Part shown: positions 7,301 to 14,644 of the stretch, one piece after another
Layout of the letters: each line of letters starts with the position of its first letter
Position numbering within the stretch: the stretch's first letter is position 1
Source of the DNA: an uncultured Erysipelotrichaceae bacterium
GTDB taxonomy: Bacteria > Bacillota_I > Bacilli_A > RFN20 > CAG-826
Assembly: GCA_900315885.1 (NCBI GenBank)
Contig: ONAT01000013.1
Span: 1 to 33,071, forward strand
DNA: 33,071 bases
Direction: 5' to 3'
The notes under the pieces: model-generated
What the model saw: only the letters and a program-made list of their open reading frames with translations
Database searches by the model: none
What the model was told of the DNA's origin: nothing
Position numbers and translations under genes: made by a program

Positions 7301-10123
7301 ACAAAGATGGATAAAACAACAGCAATATTCCACACTATCGCAGATGATAATAAATGGGATGAAGAAATAGATATTATTTTTGATTTCTTAAAAGCTGTTC
7401 AAAATGTTGGTGAAAATGATGGAGCAACAGATACAAAAGGAACGCATGGTATCGAATTAGTTACAAATAAGCCACAAGATTATGTTGATTTATTTACTAG
7501 TGATGGTACGAAGACTGTTTGTAATGTTACAAATTATGTAGGATTAAATAATTCGGAAGCCTTGAGAATGGTTATTGTTAATGCTATTAAAAAAGCTATT
7601 AATTCTATAAGTGTTACTGGTATGGATTTTGATATACAAGATACCATTAATCTTAAAGCACTTGTGGATATGGATAACAAGGCTGAAAGAAATGAAGAAA
7701 TAGATACAGTTTGCAAAGTTATGGATGATTTTGATCGAATTGGTTCTAAGAACTTTGCTACTATTAAAGCTAATGCTGATGGTGAACTTGATATCTTGAA
7801 AGATGCAATGACAAATGTTCACAATTCAAAGATGTTAAATACTCTTAAAACAGGTAAAGACTTAACAGTATTTGAAAATGTCGCTAAAGCTTTTATCTCG
7901 GCATCAGGAATCACTGATGAAATGATGACAGGTAAAGTTAATTCAACAATGGAATTAAGATATAACAACTCGCAAGATATTATTAAGAGTGTGCCAAATA
8001 ATTACTGTAATGAAACTAGTGAAGATCACTGGATTGATGAATATGATTCGGAAAATAGACTTGTAAGACAAGGCGAAATATCAAAAGTAATCGAAATCGT
8101 TAAAGTAGCACAAGATGTTGACTTTAACAATGTTTCATCTGATCAAGAATGTATTAAAACAAAAGCTGGAGAAATAATGCCTCTAATTAACGAATCAGAA
8201 TTATTATTTAGAGTCTTACCTTATTCTGTTAATCAATTTGTTAATAACACTTCCACAACATCATTCTCACCATCATTTGATTTGAAAGCAGCAAAAGCAA
8301 CTTATACTTACGATGCTACAATCAAAGATTATGTAAAAATGAACTCAGGAAGCGACGATTCAGAAGTTGAGTTATTATGTGTAATTATGAGTAAATTCTC
8401 AGAATTATCTAATCTTTCTGCAGGTGGATTTAATCTTCAAACTTTAAAAGCAGATAATAAATTAGAAGATATGAAAGAAGTCTTAAAAGCACTTTCTATC
8501 TCTAGTGTCTTTAACTTAGAAGGTTCAAATGTTGCAGGCAAAGATACAGTATTTATTCAAACAATGAATGAATTATGTAATCAATCAAGTTTGGCAAACT
8601 TCATTTATGATGATACTTTGTATCATGATTTCTACGCAGCGGATGGTATAACTAACGCAAGCGAAAACATTTCTAAGAAGATTAATGATTACGACGCTAA
8701 AACAAAAGTTGGTTCTGAAACTTGGTCAATGGAAATTGATAATCTTGCTAATATATTTGATAAAGTTATGAACATGAATGATACTAATGCGACTTTAGAA
8801 AGCATTGAAAATATTAACATTGATAAGATGTCACCAGCACAATTAACAATGATATTCAACGCTATTAACGAAAGTGAATTATGTTATGATGCTGTCCCAG
8901 TTAATGTTAAGAGAGCATTCACTAATGTTTCTATTGATTCTTTCTCTAAGAACCGTGAGAACTATATCTTGGGTGCAACTCGTGAAGAAAGTAGAGTAAT
9001 GTATCGTCAAGAAGAAATTAATAATATTAACGATATATTAGAAGGATTTAGTACAGTTGTTTATGACTCAGAAGATCCAAATAAAATTGATCATGTCGAG
9101 TACATTAAATTCAATGATTCTTCATTCTCTGTCACAGAACTAGTAGAAACTAAAGGTAAATCTTTAACACCACTTATTAGATTCTTAACAAATTCAAATG
9201 TATTTGAATCATGCCGTGGAATTGTCTTGAAAAACGCAATTAATTCCGTTGGATTTGCAGATAATATTCGTAATGATTATGATGAATTTGAATCGGGTTT
9301 AGAAATTACAAACGTATTCGATAAGATATTTGAACAAATTGAAAACAGTGAAAATAAAGATAGACAAATTGCCTTTGAAGGTAACGCCTTAGATTCAATT
9401 GTTAAAAACTTAGAAGAGATTATTGCTAATAATAATGCTCATTCTGGCGAAAGCGATTATAATGCCTTTACAAATATGAGTTCTTCAACAATTAATACAA
9501 TTCTAAGTAGTTGTTATTCTGGTGATACTAAAGCATTAGTAAGCTGTGAGATTGTCTCGGGATTTGTCTCGAATAGTATTGCTGATTCCGAATATCTTGA
9601 TGATTTGTATTACGAAAGTGGTACTGTCGCAAAGAGTTGGTTTGATAATTGGTATTATGAAGGCCCAACTGACTTTAAGTATCCATTATTTAATGACTTA
9701 GAGCGTAACACTATTACTTCATTAGTAGATAGCATCAAAACAATTAAAAATATTAAAATTGAGATTTCACTTGGTGGAGTTAATGTCACTAACTTTGATA
9801 ACACTATAATTGACCAAATCTCTGCTACATTAGGCACTATGGAAGATGAAAATGGAAATCAATCTAAGATTGGTAGATATTTATACGAAAAAGGTATTTA
9901 TCGCCCACTTATGATTTCTAATCCAGGCGTTTGTGGAATTGCAAATACGGGTAAAACAATATTATTTGCAACACATACAGAAGAAGGCACTTCATTTAGC
10001 GAAGGTTATGCAAGAATGATTACTCCTGAATACGCTGACCAAGAAAATGAAAATTTCAAGTTCTCAAACGTAAAAGCTGAAGTTGACAAAATGTTGCGCG
10101 CCATTATGTCAGTAGCTGCTTAA
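4337..10123 (+). CDS. Giant (1928 aa) CvpA-like membrane-anchored protein with about 14 divergent repeats
   Basis: I do not recognise a characterised homologue. Residues 21-42, 51-70, 135-158 and 184-208 are hydrophobic helices. The first pair with the R-G-V-W-N-E-T turn (44-50) resembles the CvpA/colicin-V-production fold, and basic K-H-L-I-S-H-K-I-R-K (169-178) fits positive-inside. That puts the remaining 1700 residues outside the cell. The outer part is acidic and rich in N, D, S and T, and is built of repeats. Helix A, W-x-x-E/D-I/L-x-x-L/I, sits near 368, 471, 606, 718, 812, 903, 1007, 1120, 1246, 1343, 1463, 1559, 1656 and 1788. Helix B, with N-x-S-K/E-x-L, follows 40-75 residues later (e.g. 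676, 867, 956, 1073, 1164, 1287, 1513, 1620). There is no LPXTG, signal-peptidase site or C-terminal anchor. It is a single-gene unit closed by a strong terminator. Role in surface structure or adhesion is speculation. Confidence 0.9.
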   Translation: MLDFSNLLISLIDVTPDLVKSIFNYIFIGIIVLIAIGGLIAITRGVWNETFRLIFIGGLVILSYIFAGQIGDKIATINISSYFPNPIQITDTSNVRVTTISETLQNIIIAMGNAQGEGVGNSIANPDTIALVNELAMMIIRLITFFILAILIITVGNLLATLLYHLLFKHLISHKIRKVFKLRLVALLEGIVRTSLVMSMLIVPFSSLLNSVSKAIKNGNTYENKEMLDKSTYDSIMNFISAYDESYLAKLFSWTADENGNTLDMKLANVITSSGDSQLKFTDELTNILTTSWSFFASGAVSFGEEGSVVLDLSVLFDSAFVSMIISQLTSSSVVMQLLPVAAEVAINSKEIQTFMDTNKVNLENVDWEHDLNAVSSLYSDLYETGIINDDTLTNPEQMLDYLLDADMNNSQSRYEAIVDVMTQLDNIQLLNELLPATIWSLANKQDAEGNYSELHNFVPETFEEFKTIKWGDELATVYDSTYRINKVTNNGLLKYIKNTNNKDQTEQKRLTNTKFEETEANKTAVEELVSSITDNVNDIIPILVGERNEDGTFKNIDEETGMIKVIDGVRVRCLFDSSLICYGFSSLSSTIVSALLDQFETSLNCEIQRDDIVEAVDSLKTRKAFKTEYAAMLDIVGGVAGNESTKGLLKGEQIEEYTDEMCQSLKESVANVDNSKILSATIPELLKAKLNDESTKESLGKIGIDVATINYDVDSLGLELGKFLDMLAPATRVIKAFSEEDGKTKTLEEKIEATNSSDIKTMLKAIESSDIINHKVEGEKQNFERVFDYVFEIMGYSGKITDSPNLTNVVWTSEIDTLGDFFDTLKTTKITKVLSTDESGNTPDYLDPNVLAPESVSEVFASINDSKTLKEGFGSILDNKLLPQLSSTVTVEGLSFTNIADWKEEGRNFANMLESMQNLKKSGKDLNNLDFLNSDAIDENGDLLTQNLAKALAKSQLFESKYDFGTFLLDKLGSTSTSIDFHDLDDTTKMDKTTAIFHTIADDNKWDEEIDIIFDFLKAVQNVGENDGATDTKGTHGIELVTNKPQDYVDLFTSDGTKTVCNVTNYVGLNNSEALRMVIVNAIKKAINSISVTGMDFDIQDTINLKALVDMDNKAERNEEIDTVCKVMDDFDRIGSKNFATIKANADGELDILKDAMTNVHNSKMLNTLKTGKDLTVFENVAKAFISASGITDEMMTGKVNSTMELRYNNSQDIIKSVPNNYCNETSEDHWIDEYDSENRLVRQGEISKVIEIVKVAQDVDFNNVSSDQECIKTKAGEIMPLINESELLFRVLPYSVNQFVNNTSTTSFSPSFDLKAAKATYTYDATIKDYVKMNSGSDDSEVELLCVIMSKFSELSNLSAGGFNLQTLKADNKLEDMKEVLKALSISSVFNLEGSNVAGKDTVFIQTMNELCNQSSLANFIYDDTLYHDFYAADGITNASENISKKINDYDAKTKVGSETWSMEIDNLANIFDKVMNMNDTNATLESIENINIDKMSPAQLTMIFNAINESELCYDAVPVNVKRAFTNVSIDSFSKNRENYILGATREESRVMYRQEEINNINDILEGFSTVVYDSEDPNKIDHVEYIKFNDSSFSVTELVETKGKSLTPLIRFLTNSNVFESCRGIVLKNAINSVGFADNIRNDYDEFESGLEITNVFDKIFEQIENSENKDRQIAFEGNALDSIVKNLEEIIANNNAHSGESDYNAFTNMSSSTINTILSSCYSGDTKALVSCEIVSGFVSNSIADSEYLDDLYYESGTVAKSWFDNWYYEGPTDFKYPLFNDLERNTITSLVDSIKTIKNIKIEISLGGVNVTNFDNTIIDQISATLGTMEDENGNQSKIGRYLYEKGIYRPLMISNPGVCGIANTGKTILFATHTEEGTSFSEGYARMITPEYADQENENFKFSNVKAEVDKMLRAIMSVAA

Positions 10124-10128
10124 TAGAT

Positions 10129-10157
10129 AACCCTTAAGGAAACTTAAGGGTTTTTTA
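10129..10157 (+). terminator. Intrinsic terminator of the giant gene
   Basis: AACCCTTAAG, GAAA tetraloop, CTTAAGGGTT, then a run of T. It begins six bases after the stop codon. Confidence 0.95.
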
Positions 10158-10211
10158 TCTTTTTGGTTTAATTATTAATGCTTAAATGCTAGAATTAACA
10201 TAGGTGATAGC

Positions 10212-10814
10212 ATGTATTCTATTTTAGAAGAATCTATAGGACAAATTGAAATTAGCCGATCAGTATTTATTGCTATCGCTAGACATATCGAATCAAAAGA
10301 TGAAATTAAAGATGTTTTAATTGACATCAAAAAGAAGTGTCCCAAAGCAAAGCATTATTGTTATGCCACGATTATAGGAGATTATCAAAAATCATCAGAT
10401 GATGGTGAACCTAAAGGTACAGCAGGAAAACCAATTCTTGATGTGCTTAAAAAATGTGAATTAGATAAGGTCATTGTTGTGGTTGTAAGATATTTTGGTG
10501 GCGTTTTATTAGGAGCATCGCGCTTGTTACGAGCTTATGTAGAAAGCAGTAATCTTACACTTGAAAAAGCTACGAAATATAAAATTGTGGAAGGCTTTAG
10601 ATATTCTCTTGAAGTAGAATATGCCTTATTTGACGAGTTAAAGAATTATTTGATTAGCAATGATGTAATTATTGAAGAAAGTCGTTTTGAAGAAAAAATC
10701 TATTTGACGATATTTACGAAAGAAGACAACATGAAAGATTTAGATAATGTCTTTAATAAAAAAATTATTTATCAGTTACTTGCACATACTTATAAATACA
10801 TGAAGGAGGCTTAA
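10212..10814 (+). CDS. yigZ: YigZ/IMPACT (UPF0029) family protein
   Basis: The 200-residue protein has the N-terminal UPF0029/IMPACT domain: S-R-S-V-F-I-A near 16-22, H-Y-C-Y-A-T, the signature S-D-D-G-E-P-K-G-T-A-G-K-P-I (about 66-79) and V-R-Y-F-G-G-V-L-L-G-A (about 96-106). A short ferredoxin-like C-terminal domain follows, as in E. coli YigZ. The family is nearly universal; eukaryotic IMPACT regulates GCN2, but the bacterial role is undefined (ribosome or tRNA binding has been proposed). RBS AGGTGAT precedes the ATG, and an extended -10 (TGCTAGAAT, 10187-10195) lies upstream. It leads a unit whose next gene, mrp, starts two bases after its stop. Confidence 0.93.
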   Translation: MYSILEESIGQIEISRSVFIAIARHIESKDEIKDVLIDIKKKCPKAKHYCYATIIGDYQKSSDDGEPKGTAGKPILDVLKKCELDKVIVVVVRYFGGVLLGASRLLRAYVESSNLTLEKATKYKIVEGFRYSLEVEYALFDELKNYLISNDVIIEESRFEEKIYLTIFTKEDNMKDLDNVFNKKIIYQLLAHTYKYMKEA

Positions 10815-10816
10815 TT

Positions 10817-11632
10817 ATGGCAGAAGAATGTAATCATAATTGTGGTAGCTGTTCACAAAGTTGTGACCACCGCATTGAAAAAGCAAAATTAAATGAGTAT
10901 TCAAAAGTTAAAAAAATTATTGGTGTTATCTCAGGTAAAGGTGGAGTAGGAAAAAGTCTTGTTTCTTCTTTACTCGCTAGTGGCTTAGCAAAAAAAGGAC
11001 ATCGTGTTGGTATCTTAGATGCCGATATTACCGGTCCATCTATTCCTAAGTCATTCGGAATAAAAGAAAAAGCAACAGGAGAAAACGGAATCATATATCC
11101 TGCAATTTCTAAATTAGGGATTCAAATTATGTCCGCGAATATGCTTTTAGAAAACGAGGATGATCCAATTATTTGGCGTGGACCAATGATTGGTGACTTA
11201 GTCAAACAATTCTACACTGATGTTTTATGGCTTAACGTTGACTATATGGTCGTGGATATGCCACCAGGAACAGGAGATGTTGCTTTAACAACTTTCCAAT
11301 ACTTACCAGTTGATGGCATTATTATTGTGACATCACCACAAGACTTAGTCGCTGGAATTGTCCGTAAAGCAATAAAAATGGCAAATGAGATGAATGTACC
11401 TATTTTAGGATTGGTAGAAAACATGTCTTATGTTGAATGTCCAAAATGCGCTGAAAAGATTTATATATATGGTCAATCACATGTTGATGTAATTGCAAAA
11501 CAATTTGGACTTTCAGTGTTAGGTAAAATCCCTCTAAGAGAAGATATTTCGCAACTTGTCGATAAAGGGGAAGTTGAAGATATTGATTTAAATAATCTTG
11601 ATGACGCAATTACAAAAATTGAAAATATGTAG
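10817..11632 (+). CDS. mrp: Mrp/NBP35-family Fe-S cluster carrier ATPase
   Basis: A 271-residue P-loop ATPase that binds and delivers iron-sulfur clusters in the cytosol. Residues 5-16 hold four cysteines in a C-x3-C-x2-C-x3-C array, as in anaerobic Firmicutes Mrp proteins. The deviant Walker A G-K-G-G-V-G-K-S spans 40-47, D-A-D-I-T-G-P-S follows, then V-V-D-M-P-P-G-T-G-D (Walker B/switch), and the cluster-bridging C-P-K-C near 207-210. The N-terminal DUF59 (MIP18) domain of longer Mrp proteins is absent. The RBS AAGGAGG overlaps the end of yigZ. Possible clients in the window are AddB, whose nuclease carries a 4Fe-4S motif; that link is inference. Confidence 0.95.
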   Translation: MAEECNHNCGSCSQSCDHRIEKAKLNEYSKVKKIIGVISGKGGVGKSLVSSLLASGLAKKGHRVGILDADITGPSIPKSFGIKEKATGENGIIYPAISKLGIQIMSANMLLENEDDPIIWRGPMIGDLVKQFYTDVLWLNVDYMVVDMPPGTGDVALTTFQYLPVDGIIIVTSPQDLVAGIVRKAIKMANEMNVPILGLVENMSYVECPKCAEKIYIYGQSHVDVIAKQFGLSVLGKIPLREDISQLVDKGEVEDIDLNNLDDAITKIENM

Positions 11633-11644
11633 AAGGTGAATATT

Positions 11645-12892
11645 ATGGTAGAAGAGTATATTGAAAGAAGAAAGAAATTTATTGATTTGTTGCCAGAAAA
11701 CTCAATCGCTATTGTGTTTGGTGGCGATGAAATTCGTATGACTGCGGATGAATCATTTCCGTTTCAAATCGATCATAACTTATTTTATTTAACAGGTATC
11801 AAACAAGCTCAAACAATTTTAATGATTATTAAAAACTCTTTAGAAGCAAAAACATATTTATTTATCCAAAAATTTGATGCTTTAAAAGAAGTTTGGACAG
11901 GAATTCGCTTAAAAAGTGCAGAAGCTAAAGCAATCTCAGGCATTGAAAATGTTTTATTTTTAGATAACTACGAAGATAAACTTGACTCTTCACTTAAAGA
12001 ATTAGATAATCCAAAAATATTCTTAGATTTCGCTAGTGCTGCAAACTATGGAGATATGGAGACATTTGTTTCTGTCGCTGATTATAAAAAAGCGCTTGAA
12101 GACAAATATAAACATATCGAAATATTAGATTCATGTGAATATTTCACACGTTTAAGAATGATTAAATCTGATTTTGAGATTTCTGAAATGCGTAAAGCAA
12201 TTGCTAACACTAATAAAGGCTTATTAGCAATTTTAAAAAATCTAGTGCCAAATAAAAACGAATATGATATGGCAGCGTTATTTAAATATGTTGTAGCCTT
12301 AGATGAAAATTCTAAATTAGCGTTTAATACCATTGCTGCAAGTGGAAAAAATGGTGTTATTTTACATTATCCAAATCCAATGAATAAATTGCACAACAAA
12401 GATTTAGTGCTTTTTGATTTAGGATCTGACCACCATGAATATAAAGCTGATATATCTCGTACTTACCCAATTAATGGAAAGTACACTAAAGAGCAAAAGA
12501 AGATTTATGAAATTGTTTTAAATTGTAATAAACGCATTATTGATATGATTAAACCAGGTCTAAAGATTAGTGATTTACAAGAAGAAGCACGTAATTTTAT
12601 GGCTGGTGAATTAATGAAAATTGGTTTAATTGATGATCCAAAAGATATTATTAAGTATTACTACCACAATGTCTCACATCACTTAGGTTTAGACACTCAC
12701 GATTTATCAGATCGTAGTTTACCTTTAGAACCAGGAAATGTTATCACAGTAGAACCAGGTCTATACATTAAAGAATTAGGAATTGGTATTAGAATCGAAG
12801 ATGATGTCTTAGTTACACCAGAAGGTTCTTTATGCTTATCTAGTGAAATTGCTAAAGAAATAGATGATATTGAAGCATTAATGAAAGAGTAG
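11645..12892 (+). CDS. pepP: Xaa-Pro aminopeptidase (aminopeptidase P, M24B)
   Basis: A 415-residue cytosolic metallopeptidase that removes an N-terminal residue preceding proline. Residues 1-150 form the AMP_N domain (F-G-G-D-E-I-R-M-T-A-D-E-S-F-P-F). The pita-bread domain follows with all metal ligands visible: D258 and D269 (L-F-D-L-G, then K-A-D-I-S-R-T), H346 (V-S-H-H-L-G-L-D), E370 (V-E-P-G-L-Y) and E385 (R-I-E-D-D). The in-frame GTG at 11636 lies inside the RBS GAAGGTGA, so the start is ATG 11645. It lies in the yigZ-mrp-pepP-malQ-glpK unit with short gaps of 12 and 7 bases. Confidence 0.95.
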   Translation: MVEEYIERRKKFIDLLPENSIAIVFGGDEIRMTADESFPFQIDHNLFYLTGIKQAQTILMIIKNSLEAKTYLFIQKFDALKEVWTGIRLKSAEAKAISGIENVLFLDNYEDKLDSSLKELDNPKIFLDFASAANYGDMETFVSVADYKKALEDKYKHIEILDSCEYFTRLRMIKSDFEISEMRKAIANTNKGLLAILKNLVPNKNEYDMAALFKYVVALDENSKLAFNTIAASGKNGVILHYPNPMNKLHNKDLVLFDLGSDHHEYKADISRTYPINGKYTKEQKKIYEIVLNCNKRIIDMIKPGLKISDLQEEARNFMAGELMKIGLIDDPKDIIKYYYHNVSHHLGLDTHDLSDRSLPLEPGNVITVEPGLYIKELGIGIRIEDDVLVTPEGSLCLSSEIAKEIDDIEALMKE

Positions 12893-12899
12893 GCAAAAT

Positions 12900-14372
12900 A
12901 TGGAAAAAAGCGCGGGGTTATTACTACATATCTCAGAACTTCCATCAAAATATGGAATTGGTTCTTTTGGAATTGAAGCAAAACGATTTGTAAAACTTTT
13001 GAAATTAGCAGGTCAAAAATATTGGCAAGTTTTGCCTTTAAATCCTGTTGGTGAAGGAAATTCTCCTTATTCTTCCTCGTGTTCATCAGCTTTAGATCCA
13101 TATTTTATTGATTTGGATTTATTAGAAAAAGATGGATTTCTCACCAAAGAAGAGATTACTAATAATAGCAAGAAAAACACGGGACGCGTGGACTATGAAT
13201 ATTTATCCACTCATCGCTATAACCTTTTGTTTTTAGCCTCAAAGCGATTGCTTCAAAGCAAAACTAAAACAAAAGTATATAATTTTTATAAAAGAAACAA
13301 AAAATGGTTAAAAGATTATGCTTTGTTTAATATTTTAACTGATATTTATCATACGGAATGGTCTTCTTGGCCTATGAATTATCGCAAGCACAAGAACAAA
13401 GACTTAGAAGAATTAATAAAGAATAAGCAAGAAGAATTTAATTGTTATGTAACGATGCAATATCTTGCTTATAATCAATATTTAAAATTAAAAAAATACG
13501 CGAATAAAAACGGAGTTAGAATGGTAGGAGATTTGCCAATTTATGTTTCTTATAATTCTAGCGATGTTTGGGCACACCAAAACGATTTTATGCTTGCAAA
13601 ATGCGGAAAACCTTTGTTTATAAGTGGTATGCCAGCGGATGATATGTGCAAAGATGGACAAGTTTGGGGCATGCCAACATATAACTATGATTATATGCGC
13701 AAAAATGGCTTCAAGTGGTGGAAATCAAGAATTTGTCAAACTTCAAAATTATATGATTTGTTACGCCTTGATCACTTTATTGGTTTTGCGGAATATTATG
13801 CAATACCATATGCGACTTGTCTAGCAAAAGATGGAAAATGGATGAAAGGTCCAGGAACAGAATTAATAGACATCATCCTAAATTATTCAAAAGCGGATCT
13901 CTTCGCAGAAGATTTAGGTTACCTTAGCAAAAATGTTATTGATTTATTAAATTATTCTAAAATCGCGGGAACTAAAATTTTTGAATATGGCTTTAATAGC
14001 GATAAAAATAATCCACATATTCCTAATAATTACCCATATAACGCTATTGCGTATTTAGGTAATCACGATAATGATGTCTTTAAGAACTTTATAATTACGC
14101 ATCCTAATGATGAAAAGAATATTCGGGATTATTTAAATATTTCAATTTATGATGACATCATTGAAGAATCAATTGAAAATCTCTTTGCTTCTAAAGCAAA
14201 AATTACAATTCTTATGGTTCAAGATTTATTGAAAATGGGAAAAGAATCACGTATTAATGTGCCAGGAACACTAAGTAAAAATAATTGGTCATTTAGATTT
14301 AAAAAGAGCGATTTTAAAAAGGAAAGATTTTTGGAACTATTTGAATTGACGTGTAAATATCAAAGATATTAA
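12900..14372 (+). CDS. malQ: 4-alpha-glucanotransferase (amylomaltase, GH77)
   Basis: A 490-residue enzyme that transfers maltodextrin segments between acceptor glucans with release of glucose, in cytosolic maltodextrin or glycogen use. The N-terminus shows the GH77 opening G-L-L-L-H-I-S-E-L-P-S-K-Y-G-I-G and P-L-N-P-V-G. Catalytic residues visible are the nucleophile D291 (L-R-L-D-H-F-I-G-F), acid/base E337 (F-A-E-D-L-G) and transition-state stabiliser D390 (G-N-H-D-N-D). The usual G-V-P-P-D-Y loop reads G-M-P-A-D-D-M-C-K-D-G-Q-V-W-G-M-P, a modest deviation. It starts seven bases after pepP with only a weak GAGTAGG RBS. No maltose transporter or phosphorylase is in the window. Confidence 0.95.
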   Translation: MEKSAGLLLHISELPSKYGIGSFGIEAKRFVKLLKLAGQKYWQVLPLNPVGEGNSPYSSSCSSALDPYFIDLDLLEKDGFLTKEEITNNSKKNTGRVDYEYLSTHRYNLLFLASKRLLQSKTKTKVYNFYKRNKKWLKDYALFNILTDIYHTEWSSWPMNYRKHKNKDLEELIKNKQEEFNCYVTMQYLAYNQYLKLKKYANKNGVRMVGDLPIYVSYNSSDVWAHQNDFMLAKCGKPLFISGMPADDMCKDGQVWGMPTYNYDYMRKNGFKWWKSRICQTSKLYDLLRLDHFIGFAEYYAIPYATCLAKDGKWMKGPGTELIDIILNYSKADLFAEDLGYLSKNVIDLLNYSKIAGTKIFEYGFNSDKNNPHIPNNYPYNAIAYLGNHDNDVFKNFIITHPNDEKNIRDYLNISIYDDIIEESIENLFASKAKITILMVQDLLKMGKESRINVPGTLSKNNWSFRFKKSDFKKERFLELFELTCKYQRY

Positions 14373-14384
14373 AGGAGTAAGAAA

Positions 14385-14633
14385 ATGCAATATTATGTAG
14401 CAAAAGAAATTAACATTTTATTTGCTTATGATAAAAAATCAGATTTTTTAGCCTTGTTTAATTACAAATTAAAAAAGTGGGAATTATCAAAATATTCTTT
14501 TATCCAAATTAGGCATGATTTTTGCCTTAATGAGATAAAAAACGAAGAAGTTTTACGACTTACTAACAATTTGCTGCCAAGCGAATTATATGATTGTTTT
14601 GTTGAAACAATAAAAAATAATAAAATTATATAA
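14385..14633 (+). CDS. Small orphan protein, 82 aa
   Basis: I do not recognise this protein. It has an excellent RBS (AAAGGAGT before ATG 14385), lies 12 bases after malQ, and its TAA lies against the glpK RBS, so it is translated as part of the unit. It is aromatic-rich and basic in the middle (Y-K-L-K-K-W-E-L-S-K-Y-S-F), has no signal peptide, no membrane segment and two cysteines (near 46 and 71). The pattern suggests a small alpha/beta cytosolic protein. Its position between two carbohydrate enzymes hints at a regulatory or accessory role, which is inference only. Confidence 0.75.
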   Translation: MQYYVAKEINILFAYDKKSDFLALFNYKLKKWELSKYSFIQIRHDFCLNEIKNEEVLRLTNNLLPSELYDCFVETIKNNKII

Positions 14634-14644
14634 TGGAGGTTAAT

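Noticed and set aside
7534-7822. Antisense ORFs within the giant gene
   Set aside because: They lack RBSs, overlap each other in different frames and show no protein-like composition.
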